Shown here piece by piece: positions 9,625 to 19,069 of a stretch of DNA of 64,000 bases. Made by a program: the position numbers and the translations under genes. The stretch comes from Verrucomicrobia bacterium S94 (GTDB lineage Bacteria; Verrucomicrobiota; Kiritimatiellia; Kiritimatiellales; Pontiellaceae), in contig CP036201.1 of NCBI GenBank assembly GCA_004299845.1, positions 2,170,001 to 2,234,000 of the forward strand. The letters are read 5' to 3'. The notes under the pieces are model-generated. The model was not told where the DNA came from. It worked only from the letters and a program-made list of their open reading frames with translations, and did no database searches. Numbering within the stretch: the stretch's first letter is position 1; each line of letters begins with the position of its first letter.

Positions 9625-10252
9625 TACCGTCAACTCCGCCTTCGATGCGGTCATAAACCAGAAAATGATAAACCTCTTCGGCGGCATATTCCATATTCAG
9701 CGTAATGCGCTCCACCCGGCTCAACAGAAAGTTATAACCGGCAAAAGCGGGAATGGAAACACAGAGACCAACCGCAGTCGTGATCAGCGCCTGCCAGATT
9801 CCGCCGGCCAGATCCCCGATCTCAGCCAGCGGCGCATGCTGCTGCATGGCCATGAAAATCTGAATCAGCCCCACTACAGTGCCCAGCAGGCCCAATAAAG
9901 GTGTAATTTGGGCAATCGTCAGCAAACCGCCCAGATTTTTCTCCAGACGCGGAATCTCTCCCAGACCGGCTTTGATTATGGTCTGCTTCAACTCTTCCGG
10001 CTTTTCATCGGCATGCAGCAGTCCCGTGCGGATAATGTGTGCGACCGGACCCGGAGTCTGATCGCATATCGAAACAGCTTCAGCCGTATTTCCGCGGTTT
10101 ACAATCGTATAGATTCCGCTCAGAAAATCATCCTGTTTGATCTGCGCACGATGCAGATGAAACACCCGCTCCAGAAAAAGTGCAGCAGCGGCAATACTGC
10201 AGACCAGTATCGGCCACATAATCCAGCCTCCCTTAACCATCAGTTCCAACAT
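9611..10252 (-). CDS. ExbB/TolQ/MotA-family proton channel
   Basis: A 213-residue inner-membrane protein with three hydrophobic segments: GGWIMWPILVCSIAAAALFLERV near the N-terminus, ITPLLGLLGTVVGLIQIF in the middle, and ALITTAVGLCVSIPAFAGY near the C-terminus. The GLLGTVxG and TTAxGLxVSIPA motifs are diagnostic of ExbB. The ATG at 10252 is favoured over the GTG at 10258 because GGAGG sits 5 nt before it. It is followed by overlapping exbD, then the TonB-like and zinc-ribbon genes. Confidence 0.9.
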   Translation of the reverse strand: MLELMVKGGWIMWPILVCSIAAAALFLERVFHLHRAQIKQDDFLSGIYTIVNRGNTAEAVSICDQTPGPVAHIIRTGLLHADEKPEELKQTIIKAGLGEIPRLEKNLGGLLTIAQITPLLGLLGTVVGLIQIFMAMQQHAPLAEIGDLAGGIWQALITTAVGLCVSIPAFAGYNFLLSRVERITLNMEYAAEEVYHFLVYDRIEGGVDGNETL

Positions 10253-10355
10253 AAGCACCTCCGGGAATCTGAATACGCATTTTTGATTTCATATCGCCAG
10301 AACAGACCCGCCCGGGCCCGTGAACCGATTAATCGGCAATCAGAAAACATCATAC

Positions 10356-12887
10356 CTATTCCGCCTCCTCCTGCTCCTGAAAGAGCAGCCAGTTTTCCTG
10401 TTTAATTTTAGCAATTCGTTCTTCCGCCCATTGATTAGCCGATTCATTCACATCAGCTTCGAGCAGTCGTTCATAAACCTGTACAGCCTCTTTCCAGGCG
10501 CGCTGCCGTTCTTTGATTGCACCGGCTGAACGGGCCGAACGGGTAAACCACGTAATGGTGTAGGGAGACCGCTCAACATCTTCATTGATAAATGTATAGA
10601 CCACATTCATATAGCGGCTGAACGCCTTATCCGAAACATTTGTCTTTTCCAGACACTCTCCGATTTTGTTTTCCACATGGAGCTTCAGTCCGATCGGCGC
10701 CGACGGACGGTCAAGAATCGCCTGATACGAATTCATCGCCTCTACATACCGTTCGGGATTATCCACCCCCAGCGAAAACTGGCAATCGCCCTTCCGTCCC
10801 CAAGCCGAATTAACCAGATAACTATCAGGATAATTTTTAATAATTTCCTCAAACGCCAGAATCGCCCGGGCGAACTGACCGAGTTCCGTCAGCGTGTCGC
10901 CCTGCGCAAAACGCACCTGCGGCATGATATCGCTGTCCGGATAGGTTTTCGCCACCTCTGAATACCGTTCGATGGCCTCCACATAGTTCGACTGTGCCGC
11001 CGCCGCCCGACCGGCCCAATAAAGCGCACGAGCCGCATATTCGTGCCCCTTGAAATCCCTGGCAATCCGCAGAAAAAGCGGCTCAGCCTCATCATAACGC
11101 CCCTGATTATAAAACTGCTCCCCCAGCCAGAAGATCACTTTAGGCGACCATTCCGACTCGGGATATTTTTCAATGAACCCCATGCAGGCTTCAATCGACT
11201 CCTCATAGAATCCCTGCAACGCCATACTGAAACCCCGCATAAACTCAGCCTGCTCCACATATTCGCTATCCGGATATTTTTCAATCACCTCTTCGAAGGC
11301 CTTCTGAGCCTCGGGGTACTGCTTTAAATATTCATAAAGCACCAGCCCCTGCATAAACCGGCAGGTGGCGGCTGTGGATTCATTGGTATAGGTACTGATA
11401 ATCTGATCATACTTTTCCAATGCGGCATCCCATTCCCGATTGGCTCGCAGTACATCGGCCGACCGCAGTGCTGCCTGCTCGGCGAACGGACTTTGCGCAT
11501 GGTTGGACTCCAGGATACCGAAGGTGGTCAGAGCTTCATCACGACGACCGATCCGCATCAGGGAAAGGCCCAGCTGATAAAGCGCATTCGGCATATTATC
11601 GTGCGTCGGGAAATCGGTTACAAACGAGCGGTACCGTTTCTCTGCATCCTCAAGCCGGTCCGCCTTGAAATAACTGTCCGCCGCCTTGAACAGTACACTT
11701 GCCTGCAGTTCCGGATCTTTCAGCGCTTTGTAAGCTTTATCAAAAATACTCGCGGCTTCGGCATATCGGGCCAGCTCCCAGAGGCACAGCCCTTTGCCGT
11801 AATACGCCTCCGCCAGCCCGGCTTCATCCACAGCTACATCAAGATACACCTGATAGGCCTCCGCCGCCTCCTGATAGCGTTTGGCCTGAAACAGCGCATT
11901 GGACTTTTCCAACTGCAGCTCAGCCGCAATCTCCTGATCCGGGGCCTCCGCACGGCACTCTTCCAGCAGCTTCAATGCAGGTTCAGTTTTCCCCTCTCCC
12001 AGGAGCAGTCTCGCCAACGCCAGTTTCAACGGCACCCGCTGGCGTGCATCCGGCGAGAGTGCAATCCCCGAGCGCATTGCCGCCTCGGTTGCCTGAAGGT
12101 CGCCGACCTTCTGCTCCAGTGCCGCCAGATCAACCCAGGCATCAATGCGGTAAAGCAGTTTCAAATTTTCATTGGTAGCAAGTCCGGTCAGAAGTCCACG
12201 GGCCCGCTCGGTATTTTCGTCTGCCCCCTGTGTATAAAGCAGATGGGCGAGTTTCAGTTTTGCCCGTGATGCCGTATTGGTGTTCTCCGATTCACCCAGC
12301 TGTTCATACAGCGCGATAGCTTCGGGGATGCGCAGTTGCAACGCGTATACCTCGGCAAGATCAAACCGGTTTTCAGTCAGATATTGATGATTCGGAAAAT
12401 GATCGGCAAACTGCGTATAGGTAGCCTCTGCCGCCGCAAGCTGACCGGTCTTTTTTTCCATAAAACCTTTAAGCCGCAATGCGGAAGGTGCATACCGACT
12501 GTTGGCAAGCTCTTCCCCGGCTGTATTCAGGATCTCCAGTGCCTGGGCATACTGACGTAATTCGAAATGAGCTCGGGCACGCCAATAGGCAAATCCCGGA
12601 TCCCCGGAAAGGCCTTTCAGCTCCAGCAAAAGTTCGGAGTACCGCTTCTGTCCCCAGAGCGCATGCGCTAAAAGCAGGTTGGCCTCAATGGCCTCCTCCT
12701 CTTTCGGTTCAAGCAGCACCACTCCGCGGGCCTGCTGTTCCGCCAGCACAAAAAAACCATCATCCAGCGAAGCGCGGATGTTGGGATAACGCGAGCTCAG
12801 CGGCTTTGGAACCGGTTCCTGTGCAACCGCTTTGAAAGCAATAAACAACGCTGAAAAAAATAATATGGATAAATAGGATAGCCGCAT
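10356..12887 (-). CDS. large secreted TPR-repeat protein
   Basis: An 843-residue protein with a signal peptide (LSYLSILFFSALFIAFKAVAQ) and repeated TPR/Sel1-like helix pairs over almost all its length, for example RYEEAEPLFLRIARDF-type and KAFEEVIEKYPDSEYVEQAE units spaced about 34-37 residues. The repeats resemble those of the Tol-Pal accessory protein YbgF/CpoB. It heads the minus-strand ExbB-ExbD-TonB-like operon, about 100 bp upstream of exbB. A periplasmic scaffold working with the motor is inferred. It is distinct from, but organised like, the TPR gene at 1.2-4.0 kb. Confidence 0.82.
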   Translation of the reverse strand: MRLSYLSILFFSALFIAFKAVAQEPVPKPLSSRYPNIRASLDDGFFVLAEQQARGVVLLEPKEEEAIEANLLLAHALWGQKRYSELLLELKGLSGDPGFAYWRARAHFELRQYAQALEILNTAGEELANSRYAPSALRLKGFMEKKTGQLAAAEATYTQFADHFPNHQYLTENRFDLAEVYALQLRIPEAIALYEQLGESENTNTASRAKLKLAHLLYTQGADENTERARGLLTGLATNENLKLLYRIDAWVDLAALEQKVGDLQATEAAMRSGIALSPDARQRVPLKLALARLLLGEGKTEPALKLLEECRAEAPDQEIAAELQLEKSNALFQAKRYQEAAEAYQVYLDVAVDEAGLAEAYYGKGLCLWELARYAEAASIFDKAYKALKDPELQASVLFKAADSYFKADRLEDAEKRYRSFVTDFPTHDNMPNALYQLGLSLMRIGRRDEALTTFGILESNHAQSPFAEQAALRSADVLRANREWDAALEKYDQIISTYTNESTAATCRFMQGLVLYEYLKQYPEAQKAFEEVIEKYPDSEYVEQAEFMRGFSMALQGFYEESIEACMGFIEKYPESEWSPKVIFWLGEQFYNQGRYDEAEPLFLRIARDFKGHEYAARALYWAGRAAAAQSNYVEAIERYSEVAKTYPDSDIMPQVRFAQGDTLTELGQFARAILAFEEIIKNYPDSYLVNSAWGRKGDCQFSLGVDNPERYVEAMNSYQAILDRPSAPIGLKLHVENKIGECLEKTNVSDKAFSRYMNVVYTFINEDVERSPYTITWFTRSARSAGAIKERQRAWKEAVQVYERLLEADVNESANQWAEERIAKIKQENWLLFQEQEEAE

Positions 12888-13070
12888 AGAATGTCCATTA
12901 ATTAGCCGTCATTATTTCCAATGACCGGGTAATATAAAAGCCCTTTTTCCCGTTCTGTCGCCTGTTAATTTTGCCGACGCCGGTAATTTTTATCACAATA
13001 TCGCAGTGATGCTGTCCGTTTGACAGGTCCAGGCACCGTCAACCCTTGCAGAGAGGAGCTCTGCCGAACC

Positions 13071-14495
13071 ATGAAAATGCTGCAGCCACAAAACTGGAAT
13101 TATCAATGTGCGGCGCACCTGCTGGTTCGCAGCGGCTTCGGCGCAACACCGGAACAGATTGATGCCGCCGCATCCCGATCTCTGGAAAAAACGGTCAACA
13201 CACTGTTTCAGCCCCCGGACAACATCCCTCCGCCGAAATGGGTGACTCCCGAATCCGCCATTAAACCGAATCTTCGGATGCTACGCGCTCTCTCCGACGA
13301 AGAACGGCGACGTTACCGTCGGGAACAGCAACGCGAAACCCGCCGCCAACAGCAGGAACTGACCGGCTGGTGGCTCAAACGCATGATCAGTTCCCCCTGC
13401 CCTCTGCAGGAAAAAATGACCCTTTTCTGGCATGGTCACTTTGCCACCAGCAGCCGCAAAGTCCGCTCGGCTTATATGATGTATGCCCAGAATCGGACCT
13501 TCCGCAGTAACGCCTTCGGCAACTGGAAGCAGCTCATCACCGCCGTTTCGCAGGATCCCGCCATGCTCATTTATCTCGACAATACCCGTTCCCGCGCCGG
13601 GGCCCCGAACGAAAATTATGCCCGAGAACTGATGGAACTCTTCACCCTCGGTGAAGGTCATTATACCGAAGACGACATCAAGGAAGCCGCCCGTGCGTTC
13701 ACCGGCTGGATGGTCCATCCGCAACGATACACATTTTTCAATAATGTCCGGAATCACGATCGCAAACCGAAAACCTTCTTCGGCCGGACCGGAAATTTTG
13801 ATGGACACGATATCATCCGGATCATTCTCGAACAGGATCAGGCCGCGGAATTCCTGGTTTCCAGACTCTGGACTTTTTTCGTCGGCAAAATTCCCTCTCC
13901 GGAAACGGCACAGGAACTCGCCGCACAATTCCGTGAAAACAACTACGAACTGCAGCCGCTGCTCAAAACCATGTTCATGAGCGAAGCCTTCTACAGTCCG
14001 GAAGCCCTGCGTACACAGATCAAAAGTCCCGTGCAGTGGCTCGTCGGCTCCTGCATTGCCCTCGGCATCCGACAGCCCGACACCCGCCAGAGCATCAACA
14101 TGCTGCGCACGCTCGGACAGGAACTGTTTGTACCACCCAATGTAAAAGGCTGGGACGGCGGCTATGCCTGGATCACCACCTCCTCACTGACAGCACGCTA
14201 CAACTTCGCAAAACAGCTGGTCAATCAGCGTAGACAGGAAAATGAAAAAGAACAACGTTCCGGAGGATATGTCGTCAATACCGCCGATGTACTGCCCTGG
14301 AATAAAAGAAACAGCCTCGAGCAGGCGCGCAGCCACCTCGAACTGAAGATTTATCAAACCGTTCTCTCCCCTGCCGACCGCAGCAGAATCAGCGGTTATT
14401 TTAACCACCTCAAGCCGGTCAGTGACTGGACAGATTCCGATGTCCGGAATATCCTTCATGTCTTGATGAGTACACCGCAATATCAGCTCACCTAG
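13071..14495 (+). CDS. DUF1800 family protein
   Basis: A 474-residue protein of the DUF1800 family. Motifs include AAHLLVRSGFGATPEQID near the start, WWLKRMISSPCPLQEKMTLF, FWHGHFATS, NENYARELMELFTLGEGHY, ARAFTGW and the NVKGWDGG end region. It is paired with a DUF1501 protein 10 nt downstream, the usual arrangement in Planctomycetota, Verrucomicrobiota and Bacteroidota, where the pair is thought to act in the periplasm; the function is not established. The ATG at 13071 is preceded by GAGAGGAG at 13051-13058; an in-frame TTG at 13020 has no better site. Confidence 0.9.
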   Translation: MKMLQPQNWNYQCAAHLLVRSGFGATPEQIDAAASRSLEKTVNTLFQPPDNIPPPKWVTPESAIKPNLRMLRALSDEERRRYRREQQRETRRQQQELTGWWLKRMISSPCPLQEKMTLFWHGHFATSSRKVRSAYMMYAQNRTFRSNAFGNWKQLITAVSQDPAMLIYLDNTRSRAGAPNENYARELMELFTLGEGHYTEDDIKEAARAFTGWMVHPQRYTFFNNVRNHDRKPKTFFGRTGNFDGHDIIRIILEQDQAAEFLVSRLWTFFVGKIPSPETAQELAAQFRENNYELQPLLKTMFMSEAFYSPEALRTQIKSPVQWLVGSCIALGIRQPDTRQSINMLRTLGQELFVPPNVKGWDGGYAWITTSSLTARYNFAKQLVNQRRQENEKEQRSGGYVVNTADVLPWNKRNSLEQARSHLELKIYQTVLSPADRSRISGYFNHLKPVSDWTDSDVRNILHVLMSTPQYQLT

Positions 14496-14505
14496 GAGTA
14501 AGACC

Positions 14506-15753
14506 ATGAAAAGACGCGAATTCATCTACACGACGGCCTTTGGCGGAACCATCGCCCTCTCCACTTCAAACCTCTATGCCGACCTGCCGTCTGCCGCCGA
14601 TCCCGTCACAGTCATCATTCAGCTTGCCGGAGGAAACGACGGTCTGAATACCGTCATCCCGATTGATAATGACTATTATTACAGAGCCCGCCCAAAACTG
14701 GCCATCAAACCTTCCGCCGCGCTGAAACTCAACGATACCACAGGACTGCATCCCGATCTCGGCGGGTTCAGAACCCTGTATGAGACCGGTCAGCTTGCCA
14801 TCGTCGAAGGCGTGGGCTACCCCGAACCCAACCGCTCCCATTTCCGCGCCACCGAAATCTGGCATACCGGATCCGATGCCGACACCGTGGAACAGCACGG
14901 ATGGCTCGGCCGTTATTTCGACACCTATTGCGCCGGTCATCCAGCCAGCGTCGGACTCGCCATCGGCAAACAGAACCCACAGGCCTTTGCCGCCGCCATG
15001 CCCACCGGAGTGACCTTTTATGACCCCCGCCAGCTCAACATCCGGAAAGCGCGCGGCAATGAAGATCTGATGATGAGTATGATGGGTATGGACGACGCGG
15101 ACGAAATGTCGGGAGCGTCCATCGCTGCACTTTCCGGTGGAGGGCAATCTCCGGTTTCCGGAACACTTGATCCTCTCGCCTATCTCGAAAAAACGGCAAC
15201 CGAGGCCCGGGTCAGCGCACAGCAGATTGATACCATCCTCACAAAAGTCAAACCGCAACGTGACTATCCGCAGAGCCGTTTTGCTCAGGAACTCAAAGTG
15301 GTCTCTCAACTCATCCGCGGCGGCATGCCGTCGAAGGTCTATTATCTTTCACGAGGCGGATTCGACACGCATACCAATCAGGCCGGATCGCACGCCAGCC
15401 TCATGAAAGAAATTTCCGAAGCCCTGCTTGAATTCAATATTGAACTGGAAAACACCGGGCACAACCGGCGCGTAGCCGTAATGGTCTATTCCGAGTTCGG
15501 CCGGCGCGTCAAAGAAAATGCCTCCGGAGGAACCGACCACGGCGTCGCGGCACCGGTCTTTATCATCGGCGGAGCCGTGAAAGGCGGCTTCTATGGCAGA
15601 CGGCCCGATCTCGCCCCCGAAAATCTGCTCAAAGGCGATCTCGCCCACACCACAGACTATCGTCGCATTTACGCCACGCTGCTTGAAAAACATATGAAAG
15701 TGGATTCCATCCCGGTACTGCTGAAAAAATTCCAGCCCCTGGAATTTATCTAA
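14506..15753 (+). CDS. DUF1501 family exported protein
   Basis: A 415-residue protein beginning MKRREFIYTTAFGG, a twin-arginine-like signal. Family motifs are IIQLAGGNDGLNTVIP, EGVGYPEPNRSHFRATEIWH, SRGGFDTHTNQ, VMVYSEFGRRVKEN and GGTDHGVAAPVFIIGG. It belongs to the alkaline-phosphatase-like superfamily that includes sulfatases. It follows the DUF1800 gene with an AGGAG site before its ATG, so the two are co-transcribed. The biochemical role is unknown. It ends tail to tail, with no gap, against era on the other strand. Confidence 0.92.
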   Translation: MKRREFIYTTAFGGTIALSTSNLYADLPSAADPVTVIIQLAGGNDGLNTVIPIDNDYYYRARPKLAIKPSAALKLNDTTGLHPDLGGFRTLYETGQLAIVEGVGYPEPNRSHFRATEIWHTGSDADTVEQHGWLGRYFDTYCAGHPASVGLAIGKQNPQAFAAAMPTGVTFYDPRQLNIRKARGNEDLMMSMMGMDDADEMSGASIAALSGGGQSPVSGTLDPLAYLEKTATEARVSAQQIDTILTKVKPQRDYPQSRFAQELKVVSQLIRGGMPSKVYYLSRGGFDTHTNQAGSHASLMKEISEALLEFNIELENTGHNRRVAVMVYSEFGRRVKENASGGTDHGVAAPVFIIGGAVKGGFYGRRPDLAPENLLKGDLAHTTDYRRIYATLLEKHMKVDSIPVLLKKFQPLEFI

Positions 15754-16677
15754 TCAGGCATAACCAAGCTTCTTGAGAATCCAGAAATTCTTACGCCAGT
15801 TTTTTTCAACTTTGACCCAGAGATTGAGCTTAAAGCGAACGCCGTACATGTCGTATAGTTCTTTTTCAGCCTGCTCGCGCACCCATTTGATCAGGCGCCC
15901 TTTATTCCCGATCACGATCCCTTTCTGGGAATGGCGTTCCACCATGACCGAAACCTCAACCGTCCACTTTTTTTCCTGCTCATCGATATCCTCAACCCAG
16001 ATCGCCAGGGCGTGCGGAAGCTCCTGCTCCAGACGCTGAAAATATTTTTCCCGGATCACATCGGCAATATTCAGTTTCCGCGGATAGTCCGTTAGGATAT
16101 CGTCAGGGAACAGCGGTTCTCCCTCGGGTACCGTCTCGAACAGCGTTGCAAGCAGTTCGGGCATATGATCACCCTGCAGCGCAGAGACCTCCATCCAGGA
16201 GACCTCCTTGTCCGATCCCCGGTCGGCTTTAACGGCTTCCCACATTTCATGGTATTGATCGGCGCAGCTGTAGCGGCGATCGCATTTATTCAGAGCCACA
16301 ATCACCGGAGCTTCTTCGCGAGTGATCCGCCGGAACCAGCCATCATCCTCCAGCTCAGGTTTCGAAGCCCCATCCAGCACCAGCAGAATGGCGTCCACCC
16401 CCTGCACGGCTGAACGGGCGGCTTTGTTCAGATTTTTACCCAGCTCACCCTCCGCCTTATGCACTCCGGGCGTATCCAGAAATACAAGCTGTCCGCGTTC
16501 CTCGGTCAGAATAGCGCGGATCACATTCCGTGTGGTCTGAACCGTATCACTGACAATGCTGACCTTCTCTTCGACAAGATGGTTCAGCAGCGTCGATTTC
16601 CCGACATTGGTCCGGCCGACAATGGCTACGATACCGGACCTTCCTGGGCCTGTAACTTCTGTATGCTCTTCACTCAT
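15754..16677 (-). CDS. era: GTPase Era
   Basis: A 307-residue GTPase needed for 16S rRNA maturation and 30S assembly. G1 is GRTNVGKS at 21-28, the switch region has TTR at 48-50, G3 is DTPG at 68-71 and G4 is NKCD. The C-terminal KH domain shows GIVIGNKGRLIKWVREQAE and ends KLNLWVKVEKNWR, both diagnostic of Era. Length matches the family. No clear ribosome site was found upstream of the ATG; the start fits because the G1 motif begins about 20 residues in. Confidence 0.95.
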   Translation of the reverse strand: MSEEHTEVTGPGRSGIVAIVGRTNVGKSTLLNHLVEEKVSIVSDTVQTTRNVIRAILTEERGQLVFLDTPGVHKAEGELGKNLNKAARSAVQGVDAILLVLDGASKPELEDDGWFRRITREEAPVIVALNKCDRRYSCADQYHEMWEAVKADRGSDKEVSWMEVSALQGDHMPELLATLFETVPEGEPLFPDDILTDYPRKLNIADVIREKYFQRLEQELPHALAIWVEDIDEQEKKWTVEVSVMVERHSQKGIVIGNKGRLIKWVREQAEKELYDMYGVRFKLNLWVKVEKNWRKNFWILKKLGYA

Positions 16678-16779
16678 GCGAGCGGGTTTTACAGGGATTG
16701 GAAATCCGGATAAAGAATATTCGCTGATTTGCTTTTCGGCGTTGCGCCCTGAGCACCCTTTAACTATGGTGTCAGTGTT

Positions 16780-17778
16780 ATGAGATCAGCCTGTCAACTT
16801 TTACTATTCGTCGCACTTCCGTTAAGTGCATTTTCCCAGTTTCTACCCGGTGCTCAGCCTCAGCCTCAGCAGCCGATTTCGATTGAAATCGACGGTTATG
16901 CCGCAAAGGTCAACGACCGAGTGATCACGCGCGGCGAAGTACGCGAGGCCATGGCCCCGGTCCTGCCCGAAATCTACCGCCAGTTTCAGGGGCCCCAGCT
17001 TGAGGAAGAACTTCAGAAAGCTTTCAATAAAGCGCGTGAAGATCTTATTGAACGCGCCCTGATTATGGAAGCGTTCGAAGAGCGCGGCGGCATGATTCCC
17101 GACCAGTATGTGAATGATGAAATTAAACGCATCATCAACGACCGGTTCAAAGGCGACAAAGCCATGTTTGAACAGCAGCTGGCCGAACAAAAAAAAACGC
17201 GCGAGGAATATGCCGACATGATCCGCGAACAGATGGCCGTCGGAATGATGATTAACGAAGAAGTCTCCCGCCGCGCCCGCGTTACTCCGGAACAGATTCG
17301 GGAGGCCTATGAAAGCAATAAAGAGGCATACTTTATTCCCGAAAAGGTAAAATACAGCGTGATCGTGCTGAACAAAGGCGACACCCCCGAAGACCAGGCT
17401 GTAAAATTCGAAGAAGCCCGGAACATTCGTAAGAAGCTGCTCGAAGGTGCCGATTTTGCAGAAACGGCCAAAGCGGTTTCGGAAGGAAGTCGCGCTGCGG
17501 AAGGCGGTGCATTCCCCTGGCTGCAGCCTAAAGATGTTCGTGAAGAACTACGTGAAATTCTGCGCATCCAGCCGGTCGGCGAAATCAGCGAAATCATTGA
17601 GACCGATACCCAGCTTTATATTCTGAAAGTGGATGCCCGCCGCCAGCCGGGCTATAAACCCTTCGATGAAGTCCGCAATGATATCAAAACCGCTCTCACG
17701 GCCAAAGAACGGGCGCGGTTGCGGGCGCGCTGGATTGAACGGCTGAAAGCCGATAATTACATCGTAATTTACGACTAA
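16780..17778 (+). CDS. SurA/PpiC-type periplasmic peptidyl-prolyl isomerase
   Basis: A 332-residue protein with a signal peptide (CQLLLFVALPLSAFSQF) and a SurA-like N-terminal helical domain beginning YAAKVNDRVITRGEVREAM. A parvulin domain (about 187-285) is marked by KYSVIVLNKG, ADFAETAKAVSEGSRAAEGG, FPWLQPKDV and VGEISEIIETDTQLYILKV. It probably folds or escorts outer-membrane proteins. Only one parvulin domain is present, against two in E. coli SurA. The stop overlaps the convergent GGQ gene by 4 bp. Confidence 0.85.
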   Translation: MRSACQLLLFVALPLSAFSQFLPGAQPQPQQPISIEIDGYAAKVNDRVITRGEVREAMAPVLPEIYRQFQGPQLEEELQKAFNKAREDLIERALIMEAFEERGGMIPDQYVNDEIKRIINDRFKGDKAMFEQQLAEQKKTREEYADMIREQMAVGMMINEEVSRRARVTPEQIREAYESNKEAYFIPEKVKYSVIVLNKGDTPEDQAVKFEEARNIRKKLLEGADFAETAKAVSEGSRAAEGGAFPWLQPKDVREELREILRIQPVGEISEIIETDTQLYILKVDARRQPGYKPFDEVRNDIKTALTAKERARLRARWIERLKADNYIVIYD

Positions 17779-18179
17779 TCATCCGGTCGGATCCGACCGC
17801 GCAGCTTTTTCTTCTGGCTCTGTTTCGATTTATCGTCGAGCATACGCGCCTTTGCACGGCGGGAGCGGCGGCGTTTCTGACGGCGTATTTTTTCGATCGC
17901 CTGCTGTTTTCTGCTTTTTGCGCCAAGACGCTGCTCCTCGATTTGTTCACACAGCTCCACGCGGGCCCAATAGCGGTTTTCCGCCTGCGACCGGGTTTTC
18001 TGGCAGCGAATCTCCATCCCGCTTTTTCTGTGGCACAGCTGTACGCAGGAAGACGTCTTATTGATCTTCTGTCCTCCTTTGCCGGAACCGCGGATAAACC
18101 GTTCTTCAAGATCCTGCTCAACAATCTCCAGCGCATCCATCCGCCCGCGCAGTTTTTCCCATTTTTCAGGTTTAATCAT
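17775..18179 (-). CDS. GGQ-domain peptide release factor-like protein (ribosome rescue type)
   Basis: About 134 residues, containing only the catalytic domain of class I release factors: RFIRGSGKGGQKINKTSSCV with the GGQ motif, then KTRSQAENRYWARVELCEQI and a strongly basic tail (RRQKRRRSRRAKARM). It lacks the codon-recognition domain, as in ArfB/YaeJ and RF-like rescue proteins, whose basic tail senses an empty mRNA channel. The start at 18179 is chosen because the longer in-frame opening (18302) would run into the divergent CPBP gene. Rescue of stalled ribosomes is inferred from the family. Confidence 0.8.
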   Translation of the reverse strand: MIKPEKWEKLRGRMDALEIVEQDLEERFIRGSGKGGQKINKTSSCVQLCHRKSGMEIRCQKTRSQAENRYWARVELCEQIEEQRLGAKSRKQQAIEKIRRQKRRRSRRAKARMLDDKSKQSQKKKLRGRIRPDD

Positions 18180-18249
18180 GTCGACAGCATAGGTCCCCGC
18201 TCCGACGTCCGCAATTGATTTCGCGAAACGGTCCTGTAAGATATGCTGA

Positions 18250-19068
18250 ATGGAAGAGTCCGTATCTATCTGGCAACAGGCCCTGCAATGCTTTCTCCTC
18301 ATTGGTGGTGGAATGGCATTGGCCGGTGTTATTGCCTATGAAAAACGGCATCCGGCCGACCGGAAGCAGCTCGATGATATTCTGGCCAACCGCTCCTGGG
18401 AAACCAGGCAGGTCTTCATGCTGCTGGGCACACTTGTAATGCTGTACCTCGCCGCCGGTTTTACCGGACAGTTTTTCCAGGGAGAACGGCGGCCGTTGCT
18501 ACCCTATATCCAACTCCTCGTCACCCTGATCATTTATGTCGTGCTCATGCTGGAAGCCGGCATCATCAGCCGGATTCGCGGTGGAAGCTGGACAAAGAAT
18601 CTGGGCGTTGACCGTTCCTGCTTCCGGAAAATCAGATTTGCTCCTCTCATCTACCTGGCCGCCATTCCGCTGATCATCGTGGCTTCAAAACTCTATCAGC
18701 TGCTACTGTCCCTCCTGCTCCGGAACGAGCCCGAACTGCAGGAGGTTGTCGAAATTGTCTCGCGCGATATGAGCCTGCTGAAAATGCTGTATATCGGGAT
18801 GGCGGTTTTTGCAGCTCCTGTTTATGAAGAACTCCTCTACCGCGGGGTCTTTTTTCCCTTTATGGTCAAACGCTCCAACCTGACCATAGGCACCGTACTG
18901 GTTTCCGTACTTTTTGCCGTCATGCACAACAACGCCGGCTCTCTGATTCCTCTGATGCTGCTTTCGGTCGTATTAAGCCTGGCCTACTGGCGCACCGGTT
19001 CACTCTGGGTCAGCATCGGCGTGCATATGCTCTTCAATGCCGTAACCGTTATCGCCCTGAATATATAG
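18250..19068 (+). CDS. CPBP-family intramembrane metalloprotease
   Basis: A 272-residue polytopic membrane protein of the CAAX protease/bacteriocin-processing (ABI) family. Catalytic motifs are EELLYRG with the glutamate pair E193-E194, FAVMH with H226, and HMLFN with H259 and N263. Several hydrophobic segments precede them (FMLLGTLVMLYLAAGF, IQLLVTLIIYVVLML). The substrate is unknown. It is divergent from the GGQ gene with a gap of about 70 bp, and converges on the hexokinase gene. Confidence 0.88.
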   Translation: MEESVSIWQQALQCFLLIGGGMALAGVIAYEKRHPADRKQLDDILANRSWETRQVFMLLGTLVMLYLAAGFTGQFFQGERRPLLPYIQLLVTLIIYVVLMLEAGIISRIRGGSWTKNLGVDRSCFRKIRFAPLIYLAAIPLIIVASKLYQLLLSLLLRNEPELQEVVEIVSRDMSLLKMLYIGMAVFAAPVYEELLYRGVFFPFMVKRSNLTIGTVLVSVLFAVMHNNAGSLIPLMLLSVVLSLAYWRTGSLWVSIGVHMLFNAVTVIALNI

Positions 19069-19069
19069 C

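Noticed and set aside
13020-13070. TTG start for DUF1800 and a TTGACA box at 13020-13025
   Set aside because: The added residues lack family similarity, and no -10 element lies at the right distance.
18180-18302. N-terminal extension of the GGQ protein
   Set aside because: Would overlap the divergent CPBP gene and has no RF similarity; the ATG at 18179 is a better start.
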